Shown here piece by piece: positions 36,101 to 47,672 of a DNA stretch of 64,000 nt. The position numbers and the translations under genes are program-made. Every line of letters begins with the position of its first letter. The stretch's first letter is position 1. The notes beneath the pieces are model-generated. The model was not told the origin of the DNA and made no database searches. It worked only from the letters and a program-made list of their open reading frames with translations. Source of the DNA: Acheta domesticus (taxonomy: Eukaryota; Arthropoda; Insecta; Orthoptera; Gryllidae); NCBI GenBank assembly GCA_031308135.1, contig JAHLJT010000631.1, positions 212,396,731 through 212,460,730 of the forward strand, given 5' to 3'.

Positions 36101-39100
36101 ATTCGCCATAAAATTCCGAGTTATGATGCATAACACTGGGATCAATTCGAAAATGGAAACATTTTTTCCGTTTTTCGCGTTTATCTCGGAAACTACGCGT
36201 CGTAGAGCCAAAAGGGCCTTCATCTGTGATCACAACATTACGATCATGTATTTCGCCATTTTCCTCGAAAACTAAAAGTCGGATCGAAAAACGGACTTCA
36301 CCAGCGAATTCGCCATAAATTCGAGTTAGGGTGTATAACACTGGGGTCAATTTCGAAAATGGAAAAATTTTCCGTTTTTCGCGTTTATCTCGGAAACTAC
36401 GCGTCGTAGAGCCAAAAGGGCCTTCATCTGTGATCACAACTTACGATCATGTTTTTCGCCCATTTCTCGAAAACTAAAAGTCGGATCGAAAAACGGACTT
36501 CACCAGCGAAATCGCCATAAAATTCCGAGTTAGGATGCATAACATAGGGATCAATTTCGAAAATGGAAAAATTTTTCCGTTTTTCGCGTTTATTCTCGGA
36601 AACTACGCGTCGTAGAGCCAATTGGGCCTTCATCTGTGATCACAACTTACGATCATGTTTTTCGCCATTTTCTCGAAAACTAAAAGTCGGATCGAGAAAC
36701 GGACTTTACCACTGAATTCGCCATAAAATTCCGCGTTAGGATGCATAACACTGGGGTCAATTCGAAAATCGAAAAATTTTTCGGTTTTTCGCGTTTATCT
36801 CGGAAACTACGCGTCGTAGAGCCAAAAGAACCTTGAACTGTGCTCACAACTTACGATCATGTTCTTCGCCATTTTCTCGAAAATAAAAGTCGGATCGAAA
36901 AACGGACTTCACCACTGAATTCGCCATAAAATTCCGCGTTAGCATGTTATCACTGTGGTCAAATTCTAAAATCGAAAATTTTTTCCGTTTTTCGCGTTTA
37001 TCTCGGAAACTACGCGTCGTAGAGCCAAAAGGGCCTTGATCTGTGCTCACAACTTACGATCATGTTCTTCGTCATTTTCTCGAAAACTAAAAGTCGGATC
37101 GAAAAATGTACTTCACCACTGAATTCGCCATAAATTCCGCGCTAGGATGCATAACACTGGAGTCAAATTCGAAAATCGAAAAATTTTCGTGTTTATCTCG
37201 CAAACTACGCGTCGTAGAGCCAAAAGGGCATTGATCTGATTTTCACAACTTACGATCAAGTTTTTCGCCATTTTCTCGAAAACTAAAAGTCGGATGGAAA
37301 AATGGACTTCACCACTGAATTCGCCATGAAATTCCGCGTTAGGATGCATAACACGGGTCAAATTCGAAAATCGAAAATTTTTTCCGTTTTTCGCGTTTAA
37401 ATCGGAAACCTACGCGTCGTAGAGCCAAAAGGGCCCTGATCTGTGCTCACAACTTACGATCATGTTTTTCGCCATTTTCCTCGAAAACTAAAAGACGGAT
37501 CCAAAAACGGACTTCACCACTGAATTCGCCATAAAATTGCGAGCTAGGACGCATAACATTGGGATAAAATTCGAAAATCGAAAAATTTTTCCGTTTTTCG
37601 CGTTTATCTCGGAAACAAAGCGTCGTAGCGCCTATAGGGCCTTTATTTGAGATCACAACTTACGATCATGTCTTTCGGCCATTTTTTCGAAAACTAAAAG
37701 TCGGATCGAAAAAACGGACTTCACCAGCGAATTCGCCATAAAATTCCGTGCTAGGATGCATAACACTGGGGTCAAATTCAAAAATCGAAAAATTTGCCGT
37801 TTTTTCGCGTTTATCTCGGAAACTAAGCCTCGAAGCGGCAAAAGGGCCCTCATCTGTGCTCAAACTTACGATCATGTTTTTCGCCATTTTCCCGAAAACT
37901 AAAAGTCGGATCGAAAACGGACTTCACCCAGTGAATTCACCATAAAATTCAACGCTAGGATGCATAACACTGGGGTCAATTCGAAATCGAAAAATTTTTC
38001 TGTTTTTTCGCCTTTATCTCGCGAAACAAAGCGTCGTAGCGCCAAAGAGCCTTTATTTGAGATCACAACTTACGATCATGTCTTTCGCCATTTTTTCGAA
38101 AACTAAAAGTCGGATCGAAGAGCGGACTTCACCAGTGAATTCGCCATAAAATTCCGTGCTATGATGCATAACACTGGGGTCAAATTTCGAAAATCGAAAA
38201 ATTTTTTCGTTTTCGCGTTTATCTCGGAAACCTAATCGTCGTAGAGCCCAAAGGGCCCTCACATGTGCTCACAACTTACGATCATGTTTTTGCCATTTTC
38301 TCGAAAACTAAAAGTCGGGTCGAAAAACGGATTTCACTAGTAAATTCGCCATAATATTCCGTGCTAGGATGCAAAACACTGGGGTCAAATTAGAAATCGA
38401 AAAGTTTTTCCCTTTTCGCGTTTATCTCGGAAACTAAGCGTCGTAGAGCCAAAAGGGCCCTCATCTGTGTTCACAACTTATGATCATGTTTTCGCCATTT
38501 TCTCGAAAACTAAAAGTCGAATCGCAAAACGGACTTCACCAGTGAATTCGCCATAAAATTCCGTGCTAGGATGCATGACACTGGGGTCAAATTCGAAAAT
38601 CGAAAAATTTTTCCGTTTATCTCGGAAACTAAGCCTCGTAGCGCCAAAAGGACCCTCATCTGTGCTCACAACTTACGATCATGTTTTTTCGCCATTTTCT
38701 CGAAATTTAAAAGTCGTATCGAAAACGGACTTCACCAGAGAATTCGCCATGAAATTCCGTGCTAGGACGCATGACACTGGGGTCAAATTCGAAAATCGAA
38801 AAATTTTTCCGTTTTTTTGCATTTATCTCGGAAACTAAGCCTCGTATCCCGAAAACGGGCTTTATGTGTGCTGACAACAAATGATCATGTTTTTTGCCAT
38901 TTTCTCGAAAATTAAAAGTCGGATCGAAAAACGAACGTCACCAGTGAATTCGCCAAGAAATTCCGTGCTAGGACGCAAAACACATGGGGTCAAATACGAT
39001 AATCGAAAAATTTTTCCGTTTTTTCGCGGTTTATCTCGGAAATTAAACATCGTAGCGCGAAAACGGGCTTTATCTGTGCTCACAACATATGATCATGTTT

Positions 39101-39573
39101 TTCGTCATTTTCTCGAAAATTAAAAGTCGGGTCGGAAAACGGACTTCATCAGTGAATTCGCTATGAAATTCCGTGCTAGGACGCAAAAAACACTGGGGGT
39201 CAAATTCGAAAATCGAATTTTTTTTCGTTTTTTCGCGTTTATCTCGGAAACTAAGCCTCGTAGCGCGAAAATGGTCCTTATCTGTGTTCACCACTTACGA
39301 TGATGTTTTTCGCCATTTTTTCGAAAATTAAAAGTCGGATCGAAAAACGGATTTCACCAGTGAATTTGCCATGAAATTCCGTGCTAGGACGCAGAACACT
39401 GGGGTCAAATACGAAATCGAGAAATTTTTCCGTTTTTCCGCGTTTATCTCGGAAACTAAGCCTCGTAGCGCGAAAACGGACCTGATCTGTGTTCACAACT
39501 GACGATCATGTTTTTTCGCCATTTTCTCGAAAATTTAAAGTCGGATCGAAAAAACGGACTTCACCAGTGAATT
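30177..39573. repeat. 205-bp satellite array, duplicate block after the gap
   Basis: About 46 monomers. From 30177 to about 35150 they are almost identical to each other, most carrying GATCTGTGTTCAC at strict 205-bp steps. From about 35170 onward the sequence follows 15800-20185 monomer by monomer (including the CATCTGTGATCAC block and the diverged right edge) with scattered one-base indels. Block length equals that of the pre-gap block (offset 19,374 at the left junction and about 19,377 near 35258), although the first 5 kb differ in content. Confidence 0.95.
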
Positions 39574-41781
39574 GAAGGTGAAACGGGCTTCACCTTCTCC
39601 ATGAAATTCCGTGTTTTGTCGTAGATTTTCAGGAGATTTAATTTTTGTCGAATATCGTCAAAATCGTAAGGGGGGGTGCCATTGAGTTTTCGCTTTTTTC
39701 GACTCGCTCGCAGAAATGAGCAGAAAATGGACTTTTCTGCGAAAATACGCAAACTCTTTCTACTCAGAAAGCTAAATACAATTTTATAAATTAATATTGA
39801 GTTAGAAAATGCCAACTTTTACCGCGTTTCAAAGAAATAACAGCCGTGAAAGAGATTTTGACGAAAATGAGTCCGAATCCCACCGGCCAGATTCCGGTCT
39901 CGTTTTTGCGAATTTCTGGAAAACTAACGATCTTTTTGACAAACGGGCTTCACCAGTGAATTCTCCACGAAATTCCGTGTTTGGTCACAGATTTTCAGGA
40001 GATTCGAATTTTCCTCGAAAATCGAGAAAATCGTAAGGGAGGTGACATTGATTTTTCACTTTTTCAAGTCGCTCGAACAAATGAGCAGAAAATCGACTTT
40101 TGTGCGAAAATACGCAAACTATTTCTACTCAGAAAGATAAAATACAATTTCTAAAATTAATATTGAGTTAGAAAATGCCAACTTTTACCGCGTTTCAAAG
40201 AAATAACAGCTCTGAAAGAGATTTTTTTCGAAAATGAGGCCGAATCCACCGGCCAGTATCCGGTCTCGTTTTTCGCGAATTTCTGGAAAACTAACAATCA
40301 TTTTGAAAAACGGGCTTCACCAGTGAATTCTCCATGAAATTCCGTGTTTCGTCGTAGATTTTCAGGAGATTCGAATTTTCGTCGAAAATCGTGAAAATCG
40401 TATGGGGGGGGTGCCATTGATTTTTCGCTTTTTCGACTCGCTCGAAGAAATGGGCAGATAATGGACTTTTCTGCGAAAATACGTTTTTTCGAGTCGCTCG
40501 AAGAAATGGGCAGAAAATGTTTTTTTCTGCGAAAATACGCAAACTATTTCCACTCAGAAAGCTAAATACAATTTCTAAAATTAATATTGAGTTAGAAAAT
40601 GCCAACTTTTACCGCGTTTCAAAGAAATAAGAGCTCTGTAAGAGAATTTTACGAAAATGAGTCCGAATCCACCGGCCAGATTCCGGTCTCGTTTTTCGTG
40701 AATTTCTGGAAAACTAACGATCATTTTGAAAAATGGTTTTCACCAGTGAATTCTCCATGAAATTCCGGTGTTTCGTCGTAGATTTTTAGGAGATTTAAAT
40801 TTTCGTCGAATATCGTGAAAATCGTAAGGGGGGGTGGCATTGATTTTTCGCTTTTCGAGTCGCTCGAAGAAATGGGCAGAAAATGGACTTTTCTGCGAAA
40901 ATACGCAAACTATTTCTACTCAGAAAGCTAAATACAATTTCTAAAATTAATATTGAGTTAGAAAATGCCAACTTTTACCGCATTTCAAAGAAATAAGAGC
41001 CCTGTAAGAGAATTTTACGAAAATGAGTCCGAATTCACCGGCCAGTATCCGGTCTCGTTTTTTGTGAATTTCTGGAAAACTAATGATCATTTTGAAAAAT
41101 GGGCTTCACCTTCTCCATGAAATTCCCTGTTTTCGTCGTAGATTTTTAGGAGATTTAAATTTTCGTCGAATATCGTGATAATCGTAAGGGGGGATGCCAT
41201 TGATTTTTCGCTATTTCGAGTCGCTCGAAGAAATGGGCAGAAAATGGACTTTTCTGCGAAAATACGCAAACTATTTCTACTCAGAAAGCTAAATCCAATT
41301 TCTAAAATTAATATTGAGTTAGAAAATGCCAACTTTTACCGCGTTTCAAAGAAATAACAGCCCTGAAAGAGATTTTTACGAAAATGAGGCCGAATCCAGC
41401 GGCCAGAATCCGGTCTGGTTTTTTCGCGAATTTCTGGAAAACTAACGATCTTTTTGAAAAAGTGGCTTTACAAGTCCATTTTCTGCCCATTTCCTCGAGC
41501 GACTTGAAAAAGGGAAAAATCAATGGCACCCCCCCATACGATTTTCACGATTTTCGACGAAAATTCGAATCCCCTGAAAATCTGCGATGTAGCACGAAAT
41601 TAAATGGAGAATTCACTGGTGAAGCCCGTTTTTTCAAAAAGATCGTTAGTTTTCCAGAAATTCGCGAAAAACGAGACCGGATTCTGGCCGGTGGATTCGG
41701 CCTCATTTTCTTAAAAATCTCTTTCAGGGCTCTTACTTCTTTGAAACGCGGTAAAGTTGGCATTTTCTAACTCAATATTAA
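39574..41781. repeat. second tandem family (about 365 bp), duplicate copy
   Basis: It reproduces 20186-22392 unit for unit, including the 423-bp unit with the internal duplication (40430-40530) and the final inverted unit (about 41473-41781). Differences are almost all one-base length changes in homopolymers. Confidence 0.92.
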
Positions 41782-41939
41782 TGTTGGAAATTGGATTTAT
41801 CTTTCTGACACTGAGAAAATGATGACATCATATGATTCTGAGAAAAAGAATAAAAAAAAGGCAGAATGGGCGAAGTCCGCTCTCTACTCATTACAAAATG
41901 GAAACCTATACTTACATGGCTATCCGAGTGACGCCGCGT

Positions 41940-42750
41940 CTAAAGGTTGATTTACACGTTCCCAGGAAACGTGCCAGTTGAGATTGTCAAGCATATGGCA
42001 AGTGGAGACTGGCAACGTGTAAACGCCTTGTTGCAAGAGAAGGCTGATTACACGTTGCCAGTAAACGCGCCAGTTGATTTTGCCAGCAACTGGCAAATGG
42101 TGACTGGCAACGTGGTAAACGCCTTGTTGCCAGTGACTGGCAAGACCTTCGCGGCAGTCACTGGCGATGCCAGCTGAACAAGAAAGTTTGGTTTACTGGC
42201 ATGCTCACGCTCTCCCCCCACCACCACGGTGTCCGCCACGGCGATGCTCCGAGGTCCCAACACCTGTTTACACTGCTTTATTCTTGCACGGTGATCAACG
42301 TAAGCTTAATGTTATTATTTATAAAAGTGATTGGGGACCAGAAGTTCTCTTGAATAACGGAAGAACGAAATGACAAGTTTGACTGGTTATATACAACATC
42401 GGAACATTTGTAGGATAATTTTTACCAGAATCGTGAGGCAAGAAATGCAGTATTTCTGGCAGTTGAAAATAAAATGGGGATAGATAACTTCTCAAGATAG
42501 ATTAAAAGAATGGGATAAAATGATTACGGAACATTTGCTTTGCACACTTGTTTGAGCGCCGAAAACTTATCAGCAGCACGTCGCAAAGAGTATACATAAG
42601 GTAACAACAGCGAGAAAAATATCTCATCTGGCATGCCATTACTAGCACTGTGTAAACAACTATTGCCAGTTGCACAGAGCGCTAGCGCTGTCCAGGTGCT
42701 GGCAAACTCGTAACTGGCACACCAGCATTGGTAGCGTGTAAATCAGCCTT
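41940..42750. mobile_element. TIR element, duplicate copy
   Basis: Same organisation as 22550-23356: partial left end at about 41944, full left end AAGGCTGATTACACG at 42040, right end at 42750, again 711 bp. It carries the uninterrupted GCCACGGC site that serves as the empty-site reference for the P-type insertion. The body from 42751 starts the next tandem copy, which is interrupted at 42856. Confidence 0.75.
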
Positions 42751-43195
42751 GACTGGCAAGACCTTCGCGCCAGTCACTGCGATGCCAGCTGAACAAGAAT
42801 GTTTGGTTTACTGGCATGCTCAAGCTCTCCCCCACCACCACGGTAACCGCCACGGCACGGCCATACTCTACTAAAGGCCATGACACTCGATTTGGCAACA
42901 CTGCAAGTGTATACGGCTGGGGTCCTATTTCGGTCACGAATATCTTATGCTTTCCACGTTCCTCCTTTAAAAAGGACGACTTTTCCTTGGCACATTGTCG
43001 TAAATAACGTAACAATGATTTAATAATATTCCATTATGAACTGCCAGACATCATAAAAATCTTGTATAGCACTGATTGTTTTTTTTTTTGTTTTTTTTAA
43101 GTGCAGTAGTAGACTCTGAAAATTAAAATGAGTGAGAAATAAAAGGAAAATTGGGAGAAAAATAACATCAACAGAGCTCTTTATTACAGAGATTT

Positions 43196-43858
43196 TTATT
43201 TATAAATTGATATTTTTCTTTTCTTTCCTCTTTGTTTTGAAGCAGCAATGACATCATTCACATGCTTGGTATAATTATTAATTAAAATATTGGTGAAGTA
43301 TGGCACAGTGAGATTCAGAATCCCTAGTTGGTCTCTGCCACACACATTGCATGCAATGCCATTTGCAATAAATTTTTTTAAATAGTTCATTGCAAGTCCC
43401 ATAAGTACACCTTTCTGGTTGCCATTCTTTAAAAACATTTCCTCAAACTTTTCACAAATTAACACCTGCATTAGTTTGTAAACTGAATGACAAACATCAA
43501 TCAGAATATCAGAGGGAACTGTAAGTCCTCCTCTATTTATGTCCTCAAACATTTCATCATTCAACTGATTAGCCAATAAGAAGTTAGCACAGATAGCACA
43601 ATTTAACTTCTTTGTCACCCTAAACGCAACATACCCGGAAATGTAAAGTACCGGATACAATTCTACATTTAAATTTTTAACTGAAGCTGCTGTTTCAATC
43701 ACATCTTCAAATTCAGAAAGTACCCATCCACAGCTTTCTGGAATGTCATCACACATGTCTAGAGCTACATTGTTAAAAGAAACACTTTTGTATCTTGCAG
43801 ATCTCAAACCCAACATACTTTGAACTCTTATCTTTTTCTCTGCCTCAAGGATTTGCAC
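43196..43858 (-). CDS. P-type transposase, C-terminal part
   Basis: About 220 codons in a third frame, from QILEAEKKIRVQSMLGL to a basic tail, KQRGKKRKISIYK, and TAA at 43196-43198. It contains GYVAFRVTKKLNCAIC and ACNVCGRDQLG, two cysteine-pair segments typical of the THAP9-like C-terminus. With the two preceding pieces the protein would be about 935 residues, close to vertebrate THAP9 and longer than Drosophila P transposase. The KKRK near the end may help nuclear entry. Confidence 0.82.
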   Translation of the reverse strand: MQILEAEKKIRVQSMLGLRSARYKSVSFNNVALDMCDDIPESCGWVLSEFEDVIETAASVKNLNVELYPVLYISGYVAFRVTKKLNCAICANFLLANQLNDEMFEDINRGGLTVPSDILIDVCHSVYKLMQVLICEKFEEMFLKNGNQKGVLMGLAMNYLKKFIANGIACNVCGRDQLGILNLTVPYFTNILINNYTKHVNDVIAASKQRGKKRKISIYK

Positions 43859-43863
43859 AACAC

Positions 43864-44523
43864 TTACATTGTAATTACCACCTGATAATTGACGATAGGA
43901 GCTGAACCTATTTCTAACTTATCAGTTTGGAATTTACCCGTAAGAACATACTCCACATCATCAATATTCAAACAGTATTGAATTGCTTCAATAAGACCAC
44001 AGGTAGTGTGTATTAAGGCACTCATAGTATCTTCTGTGAGTCGCCCATAACGTACACTGAAACTTGCCCACTTCCTTAACCACTGCACAAATTCTCTAAG
44101 GAAGTACAGTCTTGGGTCCTCATTTGTAGTGAATGGCAGAGCATCAGGTTCCTTCTTCCGCACTGCATTATATTTTCCTTTGACGTTAACTACTGTCCAC
44201 CATCTATTAATAACATTTAAAAAATGAGCAACATCACTAAAACCTTGCCCTGAAACAGCAGCAACAGTCTCACAACAAAACACATTACATGCAAGAGCAA
44301 CCTTCTGCAATTCTAAATTGCTTGGATATACCGTTTGGAAACTCAGTTTTGATGCACATTTAAGAAGAATGTTTGCTTCAGATCTGTAAAGGTCTCTCAG
44401 TACAGAGAAAGAAGCACTGAGGATGTTCTTGCTGTGATGAGTATCAACACTGAATTCTGGGAAAACAAAAGTTTTACGTTCATCACGTTGTGATATCCAA
44501 TTATTCCGAATTGATTTCAACAA
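43864..44523 (-). CDS. P-type transposase, middle part (frame-shifted continuation)
   Basis: About 219 codons that continue the core after a one-base shift: LLKSIRNNWISQRD (the conserved segment after the second catalytic acid), then a helical region with FCCETVAAVSGQGF and FLREFVQWLRKWASF, ending TDKLE. The true continuation NRFSSYRQLSGG is visible in the pre-gap copy, because here one T is missing near 43912. The KLENRFSSYRQLSGG segment is the well-conserved C-terminal motif of P-type transposases and is the candidate location of the third catalytic acid (inference). Confidence 0.82.
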   Translation of the reverse strand: MLKSIRNNWISQRDERKTFVFPEFSVDTHHSKNILSASFSVLRDLYRSEANILLKCASKLSFQTVYPSNLELQKVALACNVFCCETVAAVSGQGFSDVAHFLNVINRWWTVVNVKGKYNAVRKKEPDALPFTTNEDPRLYFLREFVQWLRKWASFSVRYGRLTEDTMSALIHTTCGLIEAIQYCLNIDDVEYVLTGKFQTDKLEIGSAPIVNYQVVITM

Positions 44524-44537
44524 ATGTACAGTGTCAT

Positions 44538-46001
44538 TTAAAAAGAAAACATATGAAGAATTATATTTGGATTTACCATCTTGTATGATGAGGTACTTCC
44601 TGTAAGGATACTAAACATATTTCTATTTACCCTATTGTTGTCTGAAATAACTGCTATTACTATAAAACCACAGTCCTGGACAAAATTGATACATTTTAAA
44701 GTTAACTCTGCTAACTCATCGCCTGTCATACTTTTAACAGGTATCAGTGCAGCAACAGCTGACATTGACCCAAACACTGACGATATCATAAAAGCCTGAA
44801 TGGTTTTTGCAGCAGAAGAAATTTGATTTTGAGCAAAACCAAATAATGACCCACCCTTGTAAGAAATATTAGAATTAACATAAATTTCATCTAACAATAT
44901 GTTCACATACTTTTCCCTGTTACTCAATCTTTTTCCAAGATTTTGTATGTAAGAGTTTTTATCACTTGGAGAAACATTAAAATTGTTTGCAACCCTTTTC
45001 AAATGTCTTTCATGTGGAAGAAACATGATCTTCTGATTAAGAATAGCCGCATAGCATGCAGATGACAAATAATAAATCATGAATGCAATTTGAAATAACG
45101 ACGCAGAATACATCCTTCTTGTTTCACAAACCATTTGGAACTGTTCAGTAAGAAATTTTACAGGCCCACTGTCAGGAAATTCCTCCCCTTCATGAACCTC
45201 TAAGAAATCTTGCACATCTCTATGAGCAGATTTTGATTTTTCTATCAATTTGCGGTATTGCTTTTGTGCATCCATATCACCAGGTCCATAGCTTTGGTCA
45301 CAGTGATTTCTATAATGAGAAAGGATTTTATCCAACTGTGACCATTGCTGAAGCTTACGATGAAATGGTAAAATCCACAGAAGAGCCTCTCTACCTAAAT
45401 CTATGCCATTGATGTACACTGTCACCTGTAGCTGAGAACAAACTTTCACACTAACTGTAACCCTAGGGTTTTCTTCAGTAGATAAAATATAAAAAACACA
45501 GGCTTTATCATTAATTGTCACTTCCCAATTGTAAACCTCCCTTTCACATAAAAATATTTTAAAATCTTTGATGGCACTAAAACTTTTAATACAGTCCTTT
45601 TCCAGAACCTCCTTAGTCTTCGCATCATGTCTTTCTTGTACTTTCATCATTCTGTCTTCTGGTGATTTTCTTGTGGATGGCCCAGGCTTACTCAAATAAT
45701 TTGGTAAATTCGGGAAGATCAGAGGCAAAGCATGAGCTTTTAAACAAGGTCTGTCCTTTTTTCGAGACATCCTCTGCTTATTGTGGTCAATATAAATTTC
45801 CTCAGTTTCCACATCATCTGGGTAAAAATGTTTTATGCACACACGACTATGCTGTGTTGGTGTCCAGTTTGCACGTGGTATGTTTCTAATCCACTGAGAT
45901 TTCCTCTCATCATCACTTGGAAATTTGAAGACTGAAACATAACCTTCTTTACTGGAGGCATAATTACTCTGGCACAGTGGCACACAACAGTGTTTTGGCA
46001 T
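44538..46001 (-). CDS. P-type transposase, THAP and first catalytic part
   Basis: 487 codons starting MPKHCCVPLC. Residues 1-59 form a C2CH THAP zinc domain: C6, C10, C55 and H58, with W37 and P42 inside. Next comes a linker rich in K and E (about 90-140). The RNase H-like catalytic core follows, with LLDEIYV (candidate acid D371) and AVISDNNRVN (candidate acid D454), the spacing and context of P-element and THAP9 transposases. The start is chosen because the THAP domain begins at this Met and a strong splice acceptor (TTTTATTTAG) ends immediately before the ATG. The frame is lost at about 44568, where one T is missing relative to the duplicate. The enzyme would bind the termini and cut the element out. 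Confidence 0.88.
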   Translation of the reverse strand: MPKHCCVPLCQSNYASSKEGYVSVFKFPSDDERKSQWIRNIPRANWTPTQHSRVCIKHFYPDDVETEEIYIDHNKQRMSRKKDRPCLKAHALPLIFPNLPNYLSKPGPSTRKSPEDRMMKVQERHDAKTKEVLEKDCIKSFSAIKDFKIFLCEREVYNWEVTINDKACVFYILSTEENPRVTVSVKVCSQLQVTVYINGIDLGREALLWILPFHRKLQQWSQLDKILSHYRNHCDQSYGPGDMDAQKQYRKLIEKSKSAHRDVQDFLEVHEGEEFPDSGPVKFLTEQFQMVCETRRMYSASLFQIAFMIYYLSSACYAAILNQKIMFLPHERHLKRVANNFNVSPSDKNSYIQNLGKRLSNREKYVNILLDEIYVNSNISYKGGSLFGFAQNQISSAAKTIQAFMISSVFGSMSAVAALIPVKSMTGDELAELTLKCINFVQDCGFIVIAVISDNNRVNRNMFSILTGSTSSYKMVNPNIILHMFSF

Positions 46002-46330
46002 CTAAATAAAAGAAAGCAAACGTGAATAGCATAAAAATAGAATACAATAAAAATTTTCAATACTTTTTACATTTGGTACATAAATGGGTTCATAGTTTTA
46101 ATACTATAATTGAAGTAACAACCTGCTTTATAATCCAAAAGTAAATAAAAGGAAAAGAAAAAAGAAACTTACTTTCGTCTGTTATTATTAAAGAAGAAAG
46201 GTTCACCCGGGAGGGGTCTTATTATTTTCGTCTTTTAAGAACACCAAGTACCACCTAACAAAACAATGTTGCATTAGATAATTTTAACAAGTGACAAGTA
46301 AATGGCACATTATTGTTTAACACTACATAC

Positions 46331-46394
46331 CTTAAAGACACAGAAGAAACTGGTGATCGTAAAATGGTTCTCCACCAAATAACAGCAATTTTCT
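46331..46394 (-). other. candidate leader exon of the P-type element, proximal copy
   Basis: On the minus strand a 64-bp segment is bounded by an acceptor (CTCCTTTTAG then AGAAAATTG) and a donor (AAG then GTATGTAG). Its sequence matches 46668-46731 and has no start codon in frame with the transposase. It is supported only by splice-site quality and duplication. Confidence 0.5.
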
Positions 46395-46442
46395 CTAAAA
46401 GGAGAGCAAATTGTAAATAATACTTTATGGTAGTCCTAGGTA

Positions 46443-46484
<42 letters not shown>

Positions 46485-46490
46485 ATTATT
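46443..46490. repeat. (ATT)n microsatellite, duplicate copy
   Basis: ATT repeats between the two candidate leader exons of the P-type element, interrupted once by TAATATT near the end. Same site as 27055-27100. Confidence 0.95.
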
Positions 46491-46667
46491 ATAAGTAGAG
46501 TTGTATGATTAGTACTTACTGGGGTACTTATTGCTTTCGTCTTTTAAGAACAGCAAGTAAATTAATATCTTTGAAGAACACCAAGTACCACCTAACAAAA
46601 CAATGTTTCATTAGATAATTTTAACAAGTGAGGAGCAAATGGCACATTATAGTTTAACATTTCATAC

Positions 46668-46731
46668 CTTAACATGCGGAGGAAACTGGTGATCCGTGAA
46701 CAGGTTCTCCACAAAATAACAGCAATTTTCT
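46668..46731 (-). other. candidate leader exon of the P-type element, distal copy
   Basis: 64 bp on the minus strand between an acceptor (CTTCTTTTAG then AGAAAATTG) and a donor (AAG then GTATGAAA). An upstream donor, AAG then GTAAGC, ends a possible first exon at 46815. Another, CGAAA then GTAAGT, ends a possible exon at 46173. The acceptor right before the transposase ATG (46002-46003) would join these leaders to the coding exon. Confidence 0.5.
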
Positions 46732-47360
46732 CTAAAAGAAGAGAAAATTATAAATAATCCTTCACCACCATATACCTCTTCACATAAAACAAAGTGCGAA
46801 ACACAGCAGCTTACCTTAATACACACGTATTTTGATCGGAGCCACAGCAAAAATACCTCGAACGCATATGAAAGCAAGCAGCAACTTCGGCACTCGATGG
46901 ACCCCTTGCTCTGTTGCCAAATCGCAGTGTCACGGCCTTTACTAGAGTATGGCCGTGGCCACGGCGATCCCCGGGTCTCAACACGTGTGTACACTGCTTT
47001 ATACTTGCACGGTGATCAACTTAAGCTAATTATTATTTATAAAAGTGATTGAGAAGCAGAAGTCCTGAATAACGGAAGAACAAACTGACAAGTTGACTGG
47101 TTATTTACAGAATCGGAACATTTGTGGATATTTTTTTACTAAAACCGCGAGGCAGAAATGCCGCATTTCTGGCATTTGCAAATAAAATGGGGATAGATAA
47201 CTTCTCCAAGGCAGATTACGTGAATAGGATAAAATGTTCACGGAACATTTGCTTTGCACACTGTTGTTTGAGCGCCGAATATTATACTATCAGCCACGTC
47301 GCCGAATACTATCGAGCGCCGAATACTATCAGCAGCAAGTCGCAAAGAGTATACATAAGC

Positions 47361-47593
47361 TATACTTCGGTTTTTCTTTCTTTGCGCACGAGGGTGTGTC
47401 AATAAAGTGGAACATCTCATGATATTTCGCGTAGTTCTACGTTTTGCCGCCAGGAGTCGCATGATTGCGACTGTATCGAGCAGGGCTGGCGATCATGCGA
47501 CTCCTGGTGACACGATGGAGAACGACGCGAAATATCGTGAAATATTCCATTTTATTGACACCCCGTGTGCCAAGAAAGAAAAACCGAAGTATA
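47361..47593. mobile_element. foldback MITE 1 (TA target)
   Basis: A 233-bp near-palindrome. The left arm begins TATACTTCGGTTTTTCTTTC. The right arm ends with the reverse complement, ...AAAACCGAAGTATA. The arms pair across roughly 105 bp each with some mismatches (AATAAAGTGGAACATCTC against AATAAAATGGAATATTTC), leaving a loop around 47470-47490. The uninserted counterpart is at 23200-23215 / 42590-42605 (GTATACATAAGGTAACAACAG). TA at both edges suggests Tc1/mariner-type mobilisation. Confidence 0.85.
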
Positions 47594-47672
47594 ACAGCAG
47601 CGAGAAAAATATCTCAACTTGAATGACATTACTAGCATTGTGTAAACAACTATTGCCAGTCGCACAGAGTAC

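Larger units (their letters stand above)
42857..46957 (-). mobile_element. P-element-type DNA transposon, copy after the gap
   Basis: A 4.1-kb element with the same inverted termini as 23464-27565 and the same target duplication GCCACGGC at 42849-42856 and 46958-46965. From the 5' side (right) it holds a noncoding leader with good splice signals and a duplicated exon, then the transposase reading frame, then about 340 bp of 3' sequence. This copy has fewer frame lesions (two) and is the better one for describing the protein. Confidence 0.95.
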
